Shown: positions 24,681-35,230 of the stretch, piece by piece
Position numbering within the stretch: position 1 is the first letter of the stretch
Layout: each line of letters starts with the position of its first letter
Assembly: GCF_019925205.1 (NCBI RefSeq)
Contig: NC_083566.1
Coordinates: 28,210,001 to 28,274,000 of the forward strand
Reading direction: 5' to 3'
DNA: 64,000 bases
Origin: Metopolophium dirhodum
Taxonomy: Eukaryota > Arthropoda > Insecta > Hemiptera > Aphididae
Translations under genes and position numbers: made by a program
Notes under the pieces: generated by a model
What the model saw: the letters and a program-made list of their open reading frames with translations, nothing else
What the model was told of the DNA's origin: nothing
Database searches by the model: none

Positions 24681-27600
24681 TATATATTGTATATTGTATA
24701 TATAATTCTATATTAGTATTAAATTACATAATTTATTATTTGAGTAAATATAAATTTGAGCAATAATAATAATTGTACACCTATTACAATGAATCTACAT
24801 GATGTTTGTACGCAATAAAGTATGCATTAATTAGGCACTTGACGTTTACACATATATATGTATTTTGCAATTAAAAAAGTAAATATATTTACATATTTTG
24901 TTTGATTTCGTTATACTCTTAAATGAGTTAATTTTTCTAAATAATGTGTGATGTTAACCGACTAAGATTTTTGTACTTAATCATGGTTTTTTATCAATTT
25001 GATACTAGGTACTTAAATAATCTTCAACTTTGATATTTTACTCATTACATCCATTGCATATTTTCATAGTCAATACCAATTTGTAAAAAAATATGAGACG
25101 TATAAAACGGCTTACGCAATACAAATTCATCATTAGAAAAGAGTAAGTTCTTAGAAAACGTGCGTAATTTTACGTATAAAGTAATGATTGGAAGATATAT
25201 AATATTATGATGTACCTCAATACGCGCAGTTCGTTTTTAGGATAGCCTCAGAGTCATAACCTCATGCACTATTCGTTTTATTATAGTATTATAGTATTTT
25301 ATAATATAAGTCAACACCAAAACGAGTAACGACTCAAAGAGAAAATACGTGATTTGTTCATAGTAGATTATTTTTTCCAAAGTTTTCAAATTTATATCAA
25401 ACCCTTTTTACGCGACTACCTGTGGAGTGCGCGTTATAAATTGTGTACATATATAGGAACACGTCATCTGTAGGGTCGGGTTTGTTATCTTAGTTTTCTG
25501 CAAGTTTTCAATTGATTATTTTATATTGATACTTACGTGAAAGGGTTTTTATTTTTTATGGTATAATAATATCTATAGTTTTATTAAATCTATATTAAAT
25601 GTATAAAGTATCACTGGTTTAGCAAATTCTCGTGGACCCTGCAGAAATGTCTCAATAATGTTATGATAAAAAGAAAAAATATAAATTTAATAGTATATTA
25701 TAATTTATTGGTAATATAGTAGGTTAGGTTAGGTAATAATAAAATAGGTAATACAAATAATATATGGTTCACTCAAGATATTATAAAATGTTTTTTTGTA
25801 AATTAATTTCATTAAGTAATTTATTTATTTATTTATTTATTTTTAACATTTATTAAAAGATATACAATCTGCAATATTATTTACAATGAGCATATTAGCG
25901 GAATTTACAATGACTGTGACAGCGTGAGGGGAGTAGCTACGTGAAGTCGACGTGAAGTTTTTAAGTAATTTATTTACAATTGAATTACCCGTAATAGATA
26001 CAATTATTAAATATAGGTATAGTAGGTAGGACAGGTAAGTAGTGTTTATTATTTTAATATTATACCTATTTAAATATGATATTTCATACAATTAAACAAC
26101 ATTTAAAACGTTTTAATAAATTCATCTAGTACATTTTACCTTTATTGAATATTGAATATTGATCGTACACAATATGAACTGCTAAGGCCAATAGTTTAAA
26201 CATATTTTATTTATTTATTATTTTTTTTAAAGAAATAAAACCTCGGAAACTGTTGCAATTATATGGTCTGACAGTGGTTTAAATTATTACTTTATTACTT
26301 ATTACTAGCTGACCCCGTGCACTTCGTTGACCGTTAAAAATGCCTACTCTGTGTGATTCAAACTTTGATAATTGAAAGCTTCAAGCTATCATTGCTTAGG
26401 CTCTACGTGGATCAGCCAGTCAGTCGATCAGGACACGTTTGATTATATTATATTGTAGCTAGGAAGCCCAGCGTTGCCCGTGAGACTGTCTTGTGATTAT
26501 GGCATTATGCTAGTAGTATATTATCAGATAAAAGACAGATTAGATTGCGGACACCGTAGGGTGCGTACGTAAATGTAGAATTTAACTCTAAAGTATCAAA
26601 GTTTTATCAAGTTTATCGTTTTTACATAATCCAACAGATGACACCACCGGTTTATTCCTATTTTACCCCTATTTCCACCCCCTTCAAGTTTTATTTTTGC
26701 AACAAAAAATAGCCTATGCAAATAAACAAACGCTGTCTCTTTATATAATAAAGTAAGATTACATTGTATACTTATTATAAATTATAATACCTTCTTAAAC
26801 TATAAAATTTTTTAAATAGATAATTGAATTATCATTATGAATAGGGTTTGGATATTGATAATATTGATTGGACTGTTGTTGGATAGTCTCCCGTGTAGAT
26901 TATTGAATTATTCTACTAAACATATTTTTATAAAATGTCTAAATACATTAAATTAATTTTTTTAGTATACATAATAATATAATATTATGTACAATGTAAT
27001 AGATTACTTAATTGTAGTATTATCCGGTGTGGTATCTTTGAGAAAGGGAATGAAGTAGCTCGGTCTATCTGGGCCCTATAGCTATATATAATTTGGGTGA
27101 ATGCTGTACTTTAATCTTGCTGCTTCGTATGGTACCTAGTAAACTATTTTATCTGAATTTTAGGGAATATGTAATCAAATATATTTTGAAATATACCCAA
27201 ATATTTTGAGTAGTAACTTTTGGGGTCACTAAACGTTAACACATTATTATGCATAAACAACCGAAAACTCGTTTGTATATACATCAAGAACCCATCAAAT
27301 GACATATACTTTGACATTATTACTAGGAACAGAATATTAGTATGATACAAGAATGATGGTATATGGCTATTTATATACCTACTTTATATTTTAATTAAGT
27401 TAGTGCTTTAATACTGTAAACACGAATTTGTTTGCAATGTGTTTATATAACATAAACCGTTACAAACTTTTTCAATTTATCACAATAAATTCTGTAAAAG
27501 TTAGATATACTACTAAGTACTAGTCGTAATTATATTATTTTCCTATAAAAGTAAAATATTATAAATTTTAAATTATTAATGATTATTTTGCAATTGTTTG

Positions 27601-27740
27601 TTTTCTTCATATTAAATTAATTAAACGAATTTATTATACATTATATTTTATAGATTGTGTTTGTATTGATGAATGTTTAAACCTTAACATCTATATACTG
27701 TTAAGTGTGAATAAATCTGCTCACTGTTAATGAAATGGCC
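24681..27740. other. AT-rich DNA with repeat remnants
   Basis: No gene is recognised. The block 26306-26755 (GCTGACCCCGTGCACTTCG ... AACAGATGACACCACCGG ... AAACGCTGTCTC) has the style of widespread insect repeats whose ends read AGCTGACCC...; it is diverged and not delimitable. A (TTTA)n run lies near 25820-25842 and a TTAGGTTAGG doublet near 25721-25735. The other open frames here are chance. Confidence 0.4.
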
Positions 27741-27756
27741 CAGATCCGTTATAAAA

Positions 27757-27846
27757 GATTTTGAAACTTCCCAAAACCACCCTAACCTTTTAATCAATAA
27801 CCTGGCATTCGATAATTCACCAGAAAATTTCACTGTCAGTTGAAAC
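27757..27846 (+). pseudogene. 3' remnant of a Jockey-type ORF
   Basis: A short + strand frame reads FETSQNHPNLLINNLAF... up to a stop. It has the same C-terminal landmark (N.LINNLA) as the tail of the decayed element at 24207-24251. Only the last ~30 codons are visible, as expected for a heavily 5'-truncated copy. This rests on a short match. Confidence 0.4.
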
Positions 27847-27869
27847 GGAAGTGGTGAATGGACCATTTG

Positions 27870-28962
27870 TCATAAATAAATACAGTCAATATAAGTTCTA
27901 TTAATGGGTGGTTTTCTTCGTTTATTAAGCTACTCATATTTATTAATATATTTTTGAACAGTTTATTTTTATCTCAATTTTTGTTTAATGTTTATTGAGT
28001 CTATTGTACAATAATGATTTGGGTCAACTGAATTTAAGATAGACCACTTATAAGACCAAAAAAATCATTGGTTTGGTGTATTGAAACGGTTTGGTTGATC
28101 TTATTTTTATTTTAACAAACCAAACATTTTAATTTTATAACACAAAACTAAAACATGTATGTACATTTATTTACAATACTGTTATTTTTTTTTCATTTGA
28201 GCAAAGGTTTCAATAATTTTGTCAAAATTAAATTTTTTTAGCCGTACAATTTTCAATACATAATATTACCAAGTTGGACAATCTGTCTGTAGCTATTGTA
28301 GACCAGAAGTAGATTTTTAATAATTTCAGTCTATTAAAAATTCCTACAGCCTATAACTTACCAATGAACACGACTCATTGGTAAGTTATAGGCGATACTG
28401 CGATAGTGTTTAATAAATTGTACACAAAGTAGAAAAATTTGGGTAGCTTGAAACTTGAAATCAAGTCATTATAAATCATATATTTTTAAACATAATTGGT
28501 AGAAATATCCACACGATCCTTATTTAAGTGATAATAAACAGAGATAAATCTATATGTGTAAAATCCAAATACCACTTAATCGCTCACTCGCTCATTGCTA
28601 CATTTCAAAAACTACAAACGTACGAATCTGGTAATTTGGAAAAGTTTTTGATATTGATAAATTTAGGAAATGGTTTGAACAAGGAGAATAAACGATACTA
28701 TCTTAATAATTCTTAAATCGTAAAATACTAATATTATTATACAAATTTATTTTAAAAAATAGTAGATCATAAAACTTTTTTATAATCTTATAATTTATAA
28801 GATACCTACATACTAAGAATTAAGATGGACTGTATAAGGACATATGGGGGGGGGGGGCGATAACCTCCCATCAAATACGTGCCTGATAAATGGTTGCCAT
28901 TGGTGACTCGGGCGTTCAGGTACAGGTATATTAATCAAATTGTCGCGCTTATGGTCTGGAAT
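27870..28962. other. AT-rich DNA
   Basis: No supported gene. CACTCATTGGTAAGTTATAGG and its inverted partner CCTATAACTTACCAATG (near 28351-28395) form a short local inverted repeat. A run of 12 G occurs at 28846-28857. Confidence 0.35.
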
Positions 28963-29011
28963 AAAGAAATTACGTACATATATTTGGATATAAGATGTAC
29001 GTAATTTCTTT
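28963..29011. repeat. Perfect 17-bp hairpin
   Basis: AAAGAAATTACGTACAT at 28963-28979 is followed, after a 15-base spacer, by its exact reverse complement at 28995-29011. The arms are not simple AT repeats. It lies just outside the larger inverted repeat that starts near 29027 and may be part of the same element. Confidence 0.8.
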
Positions 29012-29026
29012 CGTCGCCCAGGTGCG

Positions 29027-29573
29027 TGAAAACTTTATCGGCCACGACTCAGGTTTGTTATCTCGCTGCCGCGTCATCCATAATAATTATAACAAATAGT
29101 ATAAGTTACAACAATGCATTTTTAAATATGTGTAATAATAATAACACGTGCGTATAAGAGATAAAAATTAATTTTTAATTTGTATAATGATTATGTATTT
29201 AAAAAAAAGTGTACCTATAATACAATGATAGGTACACAAATTAGGTAATTTATATATTTTGTTTAATCCGGACTTTCATTAATTCGGACAACCTAGAGCC
29301 CCAATTAGTCCGAATTAATGAGGTTCTGCTGTAATAACAATAATAATTTTACAAACAAAATTAAAATTAAGATGAAGACTTAATTTTTCATAACATTTTC
29401 CTCAAAAAATACCTATGGTAGGTACTTATAATGATGGTACATTTTTTATTCCAAGAACCGTCGAATTATTAGATTATTGACGTGATATATTTATAATAAC
29501 TATAAATTATAAATTATTATTATTTGGGTGGCAGCGATATAACAAACCTGAGTGGCGAGGCGATACATTTTTC
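29027..29573. mobile_element. Foldback element with ~55-60-bp inverted arms
   Basis: Left arm about 29027-29086 and right arm about 29512-29573 are inverted copies. The core ACTCAGGTTTGTTAT is identical in both and is followed by TCGCTGCC; flanking bases match at roughly four in five. The interior contains a second, pogo-like inverted repeat (29277-29320). It is a noncoding composite of small DNA elements. Confidence 0.55.
29277..29331 (-). mobile_element. Pogo/Tigger-like terminus fragment
   Basis: On the minus strand the sequence begins ACAGCAGAACCTCATTAATTC, very close to the CAGCAGAACCTC-type termini of Tigger/pogo elements. CATTAATTCGGAC (29277-29289) and its exact inverse (29308-29320) form a hairpin, suggesting the two ends of a deletion derivative. 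It is too small to code. Confidence 0.45.
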
Positions 29574-29823
29574 ACATGATTGGTCAGGGATATAAAAAGT
29601 CGGTAGGTACCGAAAATAATTAACATTGATCATTTTAAAATCTAATCAGGTGACAGGTTTATTGTTGTATAATTTTTTTACATTCGTATAAAATATAATA
29701 GCATTTGGAAACCCTTTTTTTGAAATATATTTTTAATGACCAAGTATAAAATACAAAATCACTGATGATCGTAGTTATTTCAAGGTTATTAATTGTTTTA
29801 AAAATATTTGATATGTTAAAAAC

Positions 29824-30269
29824 GGGGCCCCTTAGTTGCGTCCTGTAAAAAGGTATACACGAATTGCGTCCCAGTATATTGGTTAGATAGGTAGTAGAAT
29901 TTTTATTTCGTTTACAGGGATTCTTCGTGGTTATTAACTATAAGGGAGTTTGGGCTCTGATATTATGACCTATTTTTTGACTGACGTTTTGATTTATATT
30001 ATTAATCATTATTATTATTATTGACCAACATTTTGATATTGATTTTATTATATTATGGATTATATTGATTTTGATTAGATTTAAGTGATTCAACGTTTAT
30101 AAATTTTTTTTATTACATTTGATAAACACATTTTTGATTATATTTATTATTTGTATTTTGTTAGTTGTCTAAGAACCCCTGATTAAAATACACGAATTGC
30201 GTCCTGGATTTTTCAGTACACAATTATTCGTGTATACCCTTTTTACGGGACGCAACTCATGTGCTCCCC
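29824..30269. mobile_element. TIR element (~446 bp)
   Basis: Ends are inverted copies: from the left GGGGCCCCTTAGTTGCG, then TAAAAAGG and TATACACGAAT; from the right (complement) GGGGAGCACATGAGTTGCG, then TAAAAAGGG and TATACACGAAT. Arms are about 45 bases with a few substitutions and small gaps. A second TACACGAATTGCGTCC motif near 30191-30206 suggests internal rearrangement. The interior is AT-rich and noncoding. A target duplication is not clear. Confidence 0.6.
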
Positions 30270-31286
30270 TATTTATTTCAACCCCATCCTGATCAGAATG
30301 GAGTTGAAATAAATAGTATACCTACTAATGCACTTATTACTTAATATACTTGAAAAATGAAAATCGTAGTGTGATCGTGAAATAACTAATCGTTTTGTGA
30401 AAATTTGTTTTTTTATTTAAAGATACCCTCAAGTGCAGTAGCCAGTGAGATTGATACACCGTTACAAATTCACATATGACATATTACATGATACACCTAC
30501 ATAACTTACCTATTAATGATAATATATAATTTGTTGAGTAAATTATCAACGACAACGACAGGAAAATATTATAGACATTTCCTGAGCAATTTAAGATTGT
30601 CCCAAGGGTTTGGGTAATGTTATAAAAGTGTAAATATACTAAATATGATATTTTCTTTATACGACAATACGACACTCACAATTAATCCTTATAATTTATA
30701 AACTATAATAGCCGTGTGTCAGTTTAATTCGATTGTTCACTATTAACCCTCAAAAGTCAGTCAAAAGAACATTTATTTAATCAATTGGCCAAAATTGAAT
30801 TAATTTAAATTAATCAATGCTCTTTTGCACAACTAAGCGACATCGACAGTGTATTTCCTCGATTTGGAATATTATAAAAAAATGAAATAAAATAACAATT
30901 TTCCTTCCTCGGTCAAAATTTTCACATGCTATAAATTAATTTTAGATAGCGTTTTGACGTTTACTAATTATACATAAAAAAGAAACCAATTGAATTATTC
31001 AACGAAAACATATATTTGTGCTAAATTAATACAATTTACAGTTGGTACCTATAATTATTTCAAATATTTTTGTATATACAGGATAATATATGATAATATA
31101 CCTCTAACAATTTAATAATGTGTAAGTGATACAAATTATTATTTGAACATTTCATTTTACTTCGAAATTGTTGTACAATTATTTCATACATTTTATACAT
31201 ATCATTGGTACATCTTCGACAGAGTATCGAGATAATTAAAAAAAATATTGTTGTGGATTGTACCTATATAGTCTATATAGTATATT
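30270..31286. other. AT-rich DNA
   Basis: No gene or repeat is recognised between the TIR element and the two-repeat ORF. If the minus-strand ORF ending near 31287-31324 is a gene, its 3' UTR would lie here. Confidence 0.35.
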
Positions 31287-31323
31287 CTATATTATAGCAG
31301 CATCTACAATGGCACAACAACAA

Positions 31324-31968
31324 TTATTGTTTAGAACTATACGTGCAGCACAATAATCGCCTGAAGAATTTTTTAGTACGTTTCCAAAATGAACGGCTCT
31401 TATAGGTTTGACCTCCGTGTTCGTGGTTACCACCTTGTCCGTTATTGTATCCTGCAGTTTCACATAGATGCCTGGAATCGCTACATTGAGTTCGGTCAGG
31501 GTTTTCAACTCCATCGGTACTAATTGTGGCAGACGGCACTTGGATTGCCGTTTCGAGTGTCATAAACATAATGTTTGGCATGGAAAAATAGACTTTGGTA
31601 TGTCGACTTGCAGTGTAATAGCTCGCACGACTCTTGGCCACGTTCAAATCCATGTCGTTCAGTGTAATTATTGAAGATATGATAAAGGATCGGCTCCTAG
31701 GTTTGACCGTGTTCGTGGTTACCACTTGGTCCTTTATTGCAGCAACCGTATCCTGCAGATCCACACAAGTGACCGGCACCACCACATTGAGATCGGGTAG
31801 GGATTTCGACTTAGTTGGGACTGTCATGGCGGACGAAGCTTGAATTTTCGTTTCGGCAGTTTTAGGTATCATTAGCATTATATTTGGCATCAAAAAGTAC
31901 GGCCTAGTTAATGCGTGGGCACGTCCCTTGTTCGAATTCATGTGATTTATTGTAATTGAAGACATCAT
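31324..31968 (-). CDS. Two-repeat protein of unknown function, second repeat frameshifted
   Basis: A 214-codon frame starts ATGATG at 31968. Residues 3-95 and 98-194 are two copies of one unit, shown by SSITINHMNSN / SSIITLNDMDLN, PYFLMPNIMLM / VYFSMPNIMFM and the matching endings KPRSRSF / YKSRSF. At DNA level the second copy has one extra base near 31515-31540 and two extra bases near 31400-31405 (GGCTCTTATAGG versus GGCTCCTAGG). Other length differences between these sites are multiples of three. So about 40 residues of copy 2 are read out of frame, and the original frame then returns. The homologous sense (LTELNVAIPGIYVKLQDT) persists in the neighbouring frame at 31287-31514. The C-terminus is basic with a CC pair (RRLLCCTYSSKQ). 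No family is recognised. It may be a lineage-specific gene, a gene fragment or a pseudogene; it is less AT-biased than its flanks. Confidence 0.45.
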   Translation of the reverse strand: MMSSITINHMNSNKGRAHALTRPYFLMPNIMLMIPKTAETKIQASSAMTVPTKSKSLPDLNVVVPVTCVDLQDTVAAIKDQVVTTNTVKPRSRSFIISSIITLNDMDLNVAKSRASYYTASRHTKVYFSMPNIMFMTLETAIQVPSATISTDGVENPDRTQCSDSRHLCETAGYNNGQGGNHEHGGQTYKSRSFWKRTKKFFRRLLCCTYSSKQ

Positions 31969-32830
31969 AGTACGAAAGTTATATTAAATTATAGTTGATT
32001 CGTTACACAGAAAAAAACTCGAGATTAAAGACGAATAAATCATAGTTTAATACTAGCTCACCATTCCCTTGGATACGAGATTGATACGGAGCGTCTGTTC
32101 GTGACGTCCCGTGTCGTAAATACCAATGCGTTGTGTATTGTTATGATTCGTTTATTATATAACCAATAAGTAATGTTTACAATGATCGGGGCAAGTTATC
32201 CCGGGCCGCGCGGCAGGCTTAAGGAAGCGGCCGCGGCGGGCGGGTTCGGGCCTGAAGAGGCGCGAGCAAAACAATAGTCGGGACTTGCCTATACGTTTCG
32301 TAGAAGTAATACAATAATAGGGGAGAGTAGAAACCGTCCGTGCACGGACTCGAGCAAGTCGTGTGGGTTCGGTTCTTCCTCGCGGCGAAACTCGAATAAG
32401 CTCGCCGTAGGGGGGAACGAAGTACTACTTGTCGGCTTGCTGAATAGTCGATTGGCCAAGTTACGTCGCGAAGTCGGTTCCCGGCGTGTCTTGGTATTCG
32501 TCCAACGGTGTGACTGGACTCGATTGAACGGGTGGACTGTCAGTAATGGATCGCCGGAGTATAATTATATTATACGCTGCCGTCGGTGGGTCAATCAGGT
32601 CCTGGTGTGGCGGCTATCCGTTGTCGTCGATCGCTGGATGTACACGGTAGGCTTGGCGTCGTCGGTCCGTGAAGTGGCGCTTATTAGCCAGGTATGCCGG
32701 GTACTGTTGAGTCTCGGCGGTATCGGGCGATCACGTTAGATCGGTGCGTTCAGGGTGCGTCGTCGTGGACTGGTTAGGTCGGATCAGCTTCGCCGGTGTC
32801 GTTCAGGTCGGTGTTGCTGCTGCGTTGATA

Positions 32831-32860
32831 GTCTTCGGGTCTTCAGGTCTTCGGGTCTTC
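32831..32860. repeat. Short tandem repeat (GTCTTCRG-like)
   Basis: Four imperfect units of GTCTTCGG / GTCTTCAG lie in the 3' region of the retroelement. Confidence 0.8.
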
Positions 32861-32920
32861 TATAGTGCTTGTTGACTTGTAGAAGATATGTTGAAGACTG
32901 GTGTGGTGGATGATTTGACC

Positions 32921-32944
32921 TTTGCTTTGCTTTGCTTTGCTTTG
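32921..32944. repeat. (TTTGC)n microsatellite
   Basis: Four TTTGC units plus TTTG lie in the 3' region of the retroelement. Confidence 0.85.
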
Positions 32945-33030
32945 GGAGGGGTGGCTATGCCGTTTACTATTCCAGGCTTGTGCCTCTACTAGTGGATGGA
33001 TTTTGGGGTTGATTGGTAGGTTCAGTTATG

Positions 33031-35046
33031 TTAGTCAGTCCAATTTAATGGGTATGGTTTGAGTAAACGTTTGGTGGTTGGAGGGGAGTGGGTTTTACCT
33101 AAGAGGCGGATATGATCGTATTCGGAAAAAGAGTTTTTGTAGAACATTGTTTTTGATTGAGAGCAAATGGAATTTTGAATAGATTTGAAGTTGGCTGATT
33201 TTAAAAGGGCCGAGTTTCTAACGATAGTGGGCATACCGGTTATCGTGCGTATGCCGATGTTTTGGACGGATTCAATACGTCTCCAATGGGAGGGGCCGAT
33301 AAAGGGTGCCCAGGAAGAGCCAGCATATGTAAGTATAGGGGTCACGTAGAGTTTAAGTATGTTAAGTTTTGTTTTCAGCGGAACGGGACTGGTACGGTTA
33401 AGTAAGGGGTAAAGCATACCACGGACGCGGGTAGCTTTTTTGGTTACGTCTTGAATGTGTTGGTTGAATGTAAGTTTACGTCCAATCGTGACGCCTAAGT
33501 ATTTGGCCTGTTTTGACCAGTTAACGGGTTGGTTATCGATGGTTAGAGGTGGAATGTGGGTTGTATTAGAACGCCCGAAGAGGACGCCTACTGTTTTGGT
33601 CGGGTTTATTTTGATTCGCCACCTGTGGAACCAGTTGGACGCGAGGTTGAGTTGGTGTTGTAGTTGTATGGTTGCACGTTTGGGGTTTTTGTTACTAGTG
33701 AAGAACATCGTGTCGTCAGCGAAGAGTGAGAGGTTGGCTTTAGGAGTCGTTGGAATGTCGTTAATGTACGTCAAGTATAGCGTCGGTGAGAGACAGGAGC
33801 CCTGAGGGACTCCTGCGAGTACGTGTCTGGTAGTAGAGAAGGAGTGTTCGATTTTAGTGGTAAAAGTACGGTCGGTGAGAAAGGATTGGATGATTTTTAC
33901 GATTTCTAACGAGATGTTGAGTTTGGAGAGTTTGTAGAGTAGGCCTTCGTGCCAGACGCGGTCGAAGGCTTTCTCCACGTCGAGGAAGACGGAAGCAGTG
34001 TTTAAGTCGTTGTTAAAGTTTTCGCTCAGTTGGTGGGTGAGTTTGGTCAGTTGTAGTGTGGTCGAGTGTTCGGGTCTGAAGGCGAACTGTTCGGGACGGA
34101 TTTTGTTTTTGAGTTTGTCTTGTAGGTGGGTGAGGATGAGTCGTTCGTAAATTTTGGACAGGGAGGAGAGGAGGGCGATTGGTCTATAGTTTTCGGGTTG
34201 TTTATGGTCTTTGCCAGGTTTGGGAATGGAGATGATGACTGCTTTTTTCCAGGCAAGGGGAAAGTAGCAGATTCTGAAGGCGCTGTTGATGATCCGAGTA
34301 AGGGACAGTATAATGTTGTTTGGTAGGAATTTAAGAGCCGTGTTGGTGATGAGGTCGTCACCTGGGGCTTTCTTTTTGCGAAGGTTGCGAATTATGTCTT
34401 GTATCTGGCCGGGAGTGGTAAAGAGGTTAGATCGGGTGATGTCAAGGCCTTGTAGGTACTGGGAGTGAGCGGTTACGTCTGGTAAGTCGGGGCCGGGGTT
34501 TGTTTGAAATTGACGTTCGAGCGAGTCGGCTATCAGCTCTGCTCGTTCGTTGGCCGGAAAAACTAGGCCGTCGGGGCCGGTTAGTGGGTGAGATGCTGGA
34601 CGTTTGTGTAAGAGACATTTGTTGAGTTTGTATATTGAACCGTCTTGGTGGTCTAGTGAGTTAAGAAAGATGTCCCATTGGTCAGTGTTGTGCGTTGCGA
34701 GTAAGGTACGTATGAGAGATATTTTGGCGTTTAGTTGTCGTTTAATTGTCGGGTCGCGGTTTATTTGCCATTCGCGGCGTATACGGTTTTTGTCTTGTAT
34801 TTCCAGTTTAATGTAGTCTGGTACTACAGTGGACGGGTGTTTGCGTGTCGGTACGTATACGCTGGATTCAACCGCTTGTTGGATATGTTTTGTGAGGTTT
34901 TCGATTGCCAGGTCGATAGACTCACGGTCGTTGGTCGGTTGAGTGATGATTTGACCGGTGAACTGTCCCGGTATATATACTATTTGTTTCCCTTTGTTGT
35001 CCTGTGATTGGTCGAGGATGGTTGCTTTGATAAGCAATAACCACAC
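33031..35046 (-). CDS. Jockey-like reverse transcriptase, open but 5'-truncated
   Basis: The frame is uninterrupted for 671 codons. By residue: a basic linker (1-200); KKKAPGDD at 224-231; IPKPGKD and NYRPIALLS near 274-294; QFAFRPEHST near 320; the first catalytic aspartate in FLDVEKAFDRVW (354-365); GVPQGSCLSPTLY near 412-424; the catalytic FADD at 442-445; the primer-binding-type YLGVTIGRKLTFNQHI later. This is the standard block order of Jockey/CR1-class reverse transcriptases that copy RNA at a nicked target. The first codon listed is GTG; a stop lies 36 bases further upstream and there is no ATG, so this is the remnant of a longer frame that once encoded an N-terminal endonuclease. Lack of stops suggests a young insertion. 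It probably cannot move alone. Confidence 0.85.
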   Translation of the reverse strand: MWLLLIKATILDQSQDNKGKQIVYIPGQFTGQIITQPTNDRESIDLAIENLTKHIQQAVESSVYVPTRKHPSTVVPDYIKLEIQDKNRIRREWQINRDPTIKRQLNAKISLIRTLLATHNTDQWDIFLNSLDHQDGSIYKLNKCLLHKRPASHPLTGPDGLVFPANERAELIADSLERQFQTNPGPDLPDVTAHSQYLQGLDITRSNLFTTPGQIQDIIRNLRKKKAPGDDLITNTALKFLPNNIILSLTRIINSAFRICYFPLAWKKAVIISIPKPGKDHKQPENYRPIALLSSLSKIYERLILTHLQDKLKNKIRPEQFAFRPEHSTTLQLTKLTHQLSENFNNDLNTASVFLDVEKAFDRVWHEGLLYKLSKLNISLEIVKIIQSFLTDRTFTTKIEHSFSTTRHVLAGVPQGSCLSPTLYLTYINDIPTTPKANLSLFADDTMFFTSNKNPKRATIQLQHQLNLASNWFHRWRIKINPTKTVGVLFGRSNTTHIPPLTIDNQPVNWSKQAKYLGVTIGRKLTFNQHIQDVTKKATRVRGMLYPLLNRTSPVPLKTKLNILKLYVTPILTYAGSSWAPFIGPSHWRRIESVQNIGIRTITGMPTIVRNSALLKSANFKSIQNSICSQSKTMFYKNSFSEYDHIRLLGKTHSPPTTKRLLKPYPLNWTD

Positions 35047-35186
35047 CTCGACCCGTTGGTGTTCGCTTTGTTAATGTGGTTCTTGTTTGTTATTTCCGTG
35101 AAATTTTCCTGTTGGTAAACTACTTATTCTAATATGTCGCGTCTATTACTTGTGTCGCATTATGTTGCCATACTGTTGTGTTTGGT

Positions 35187-35202
35187 GGTCCTGAAAAGGA
35201 CC
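35187..35202 (-). promoter_or_regulatory. Histone-mRNA-type 3' stem-loop
   Basis: On the minus strand the 16-mer GGTCCTTTTCAGGACC forms a 6-bp stem with a TTTC loop. It is preceded by AAAGT and followed by ACCAAACAC, matching the metazoan replication-dependent histone 3' end consensus in stem, loop and flanks. No histone coding sequence is visible upstream of it (35210-35700). It therefore sits alone, about 150 bases upstream of the truncated retroelement frame in the same sense. Confidence 0.55.
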
Positions 35203-35230
35203 ACTTTAATACAGTGACGGTTTATCCCGT

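Larger units (their letters stand above)
32085..35230 (-). mobile_element. GC-rich 5'-truncated Jockey-type non-LTR retrotransposon
   Basis: The unit is sharply GC-richer than its surroundings from about 32085 to 35215. On the minus strand it consists of a stem-loop region, an open reverse transcriptase frame (33031-35046) and a ~900-base GC-rich 3' region, with an AATAAA signal at 32151-32156 (complement of TTTATT). The + strand boundaries share GTGACG and TCCCGT words (32100-32111; 35213-35229 with a 5-base gap), which might be a worn target duplication. No terminal A-run is visible on the minus strand. Simple tandem repeats lie at 32831-32860 and 32921-32944. The endonuclease part of a full element is absent. 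Confidence 0.65.

Noticed and set aside
32437..32739. 100-codon + strand frame in the GC-rich retroelement 3' region
   Set aside because: No domain; opposite strand to the element's sense; explained by high GC content.
33455..35007. Plus-strand frames of 60-116 codons opposite the reverse transcriptase
   Set aside because: Shadows of the long minus-strand reverse transcriptase frame in GC-rich DNA.
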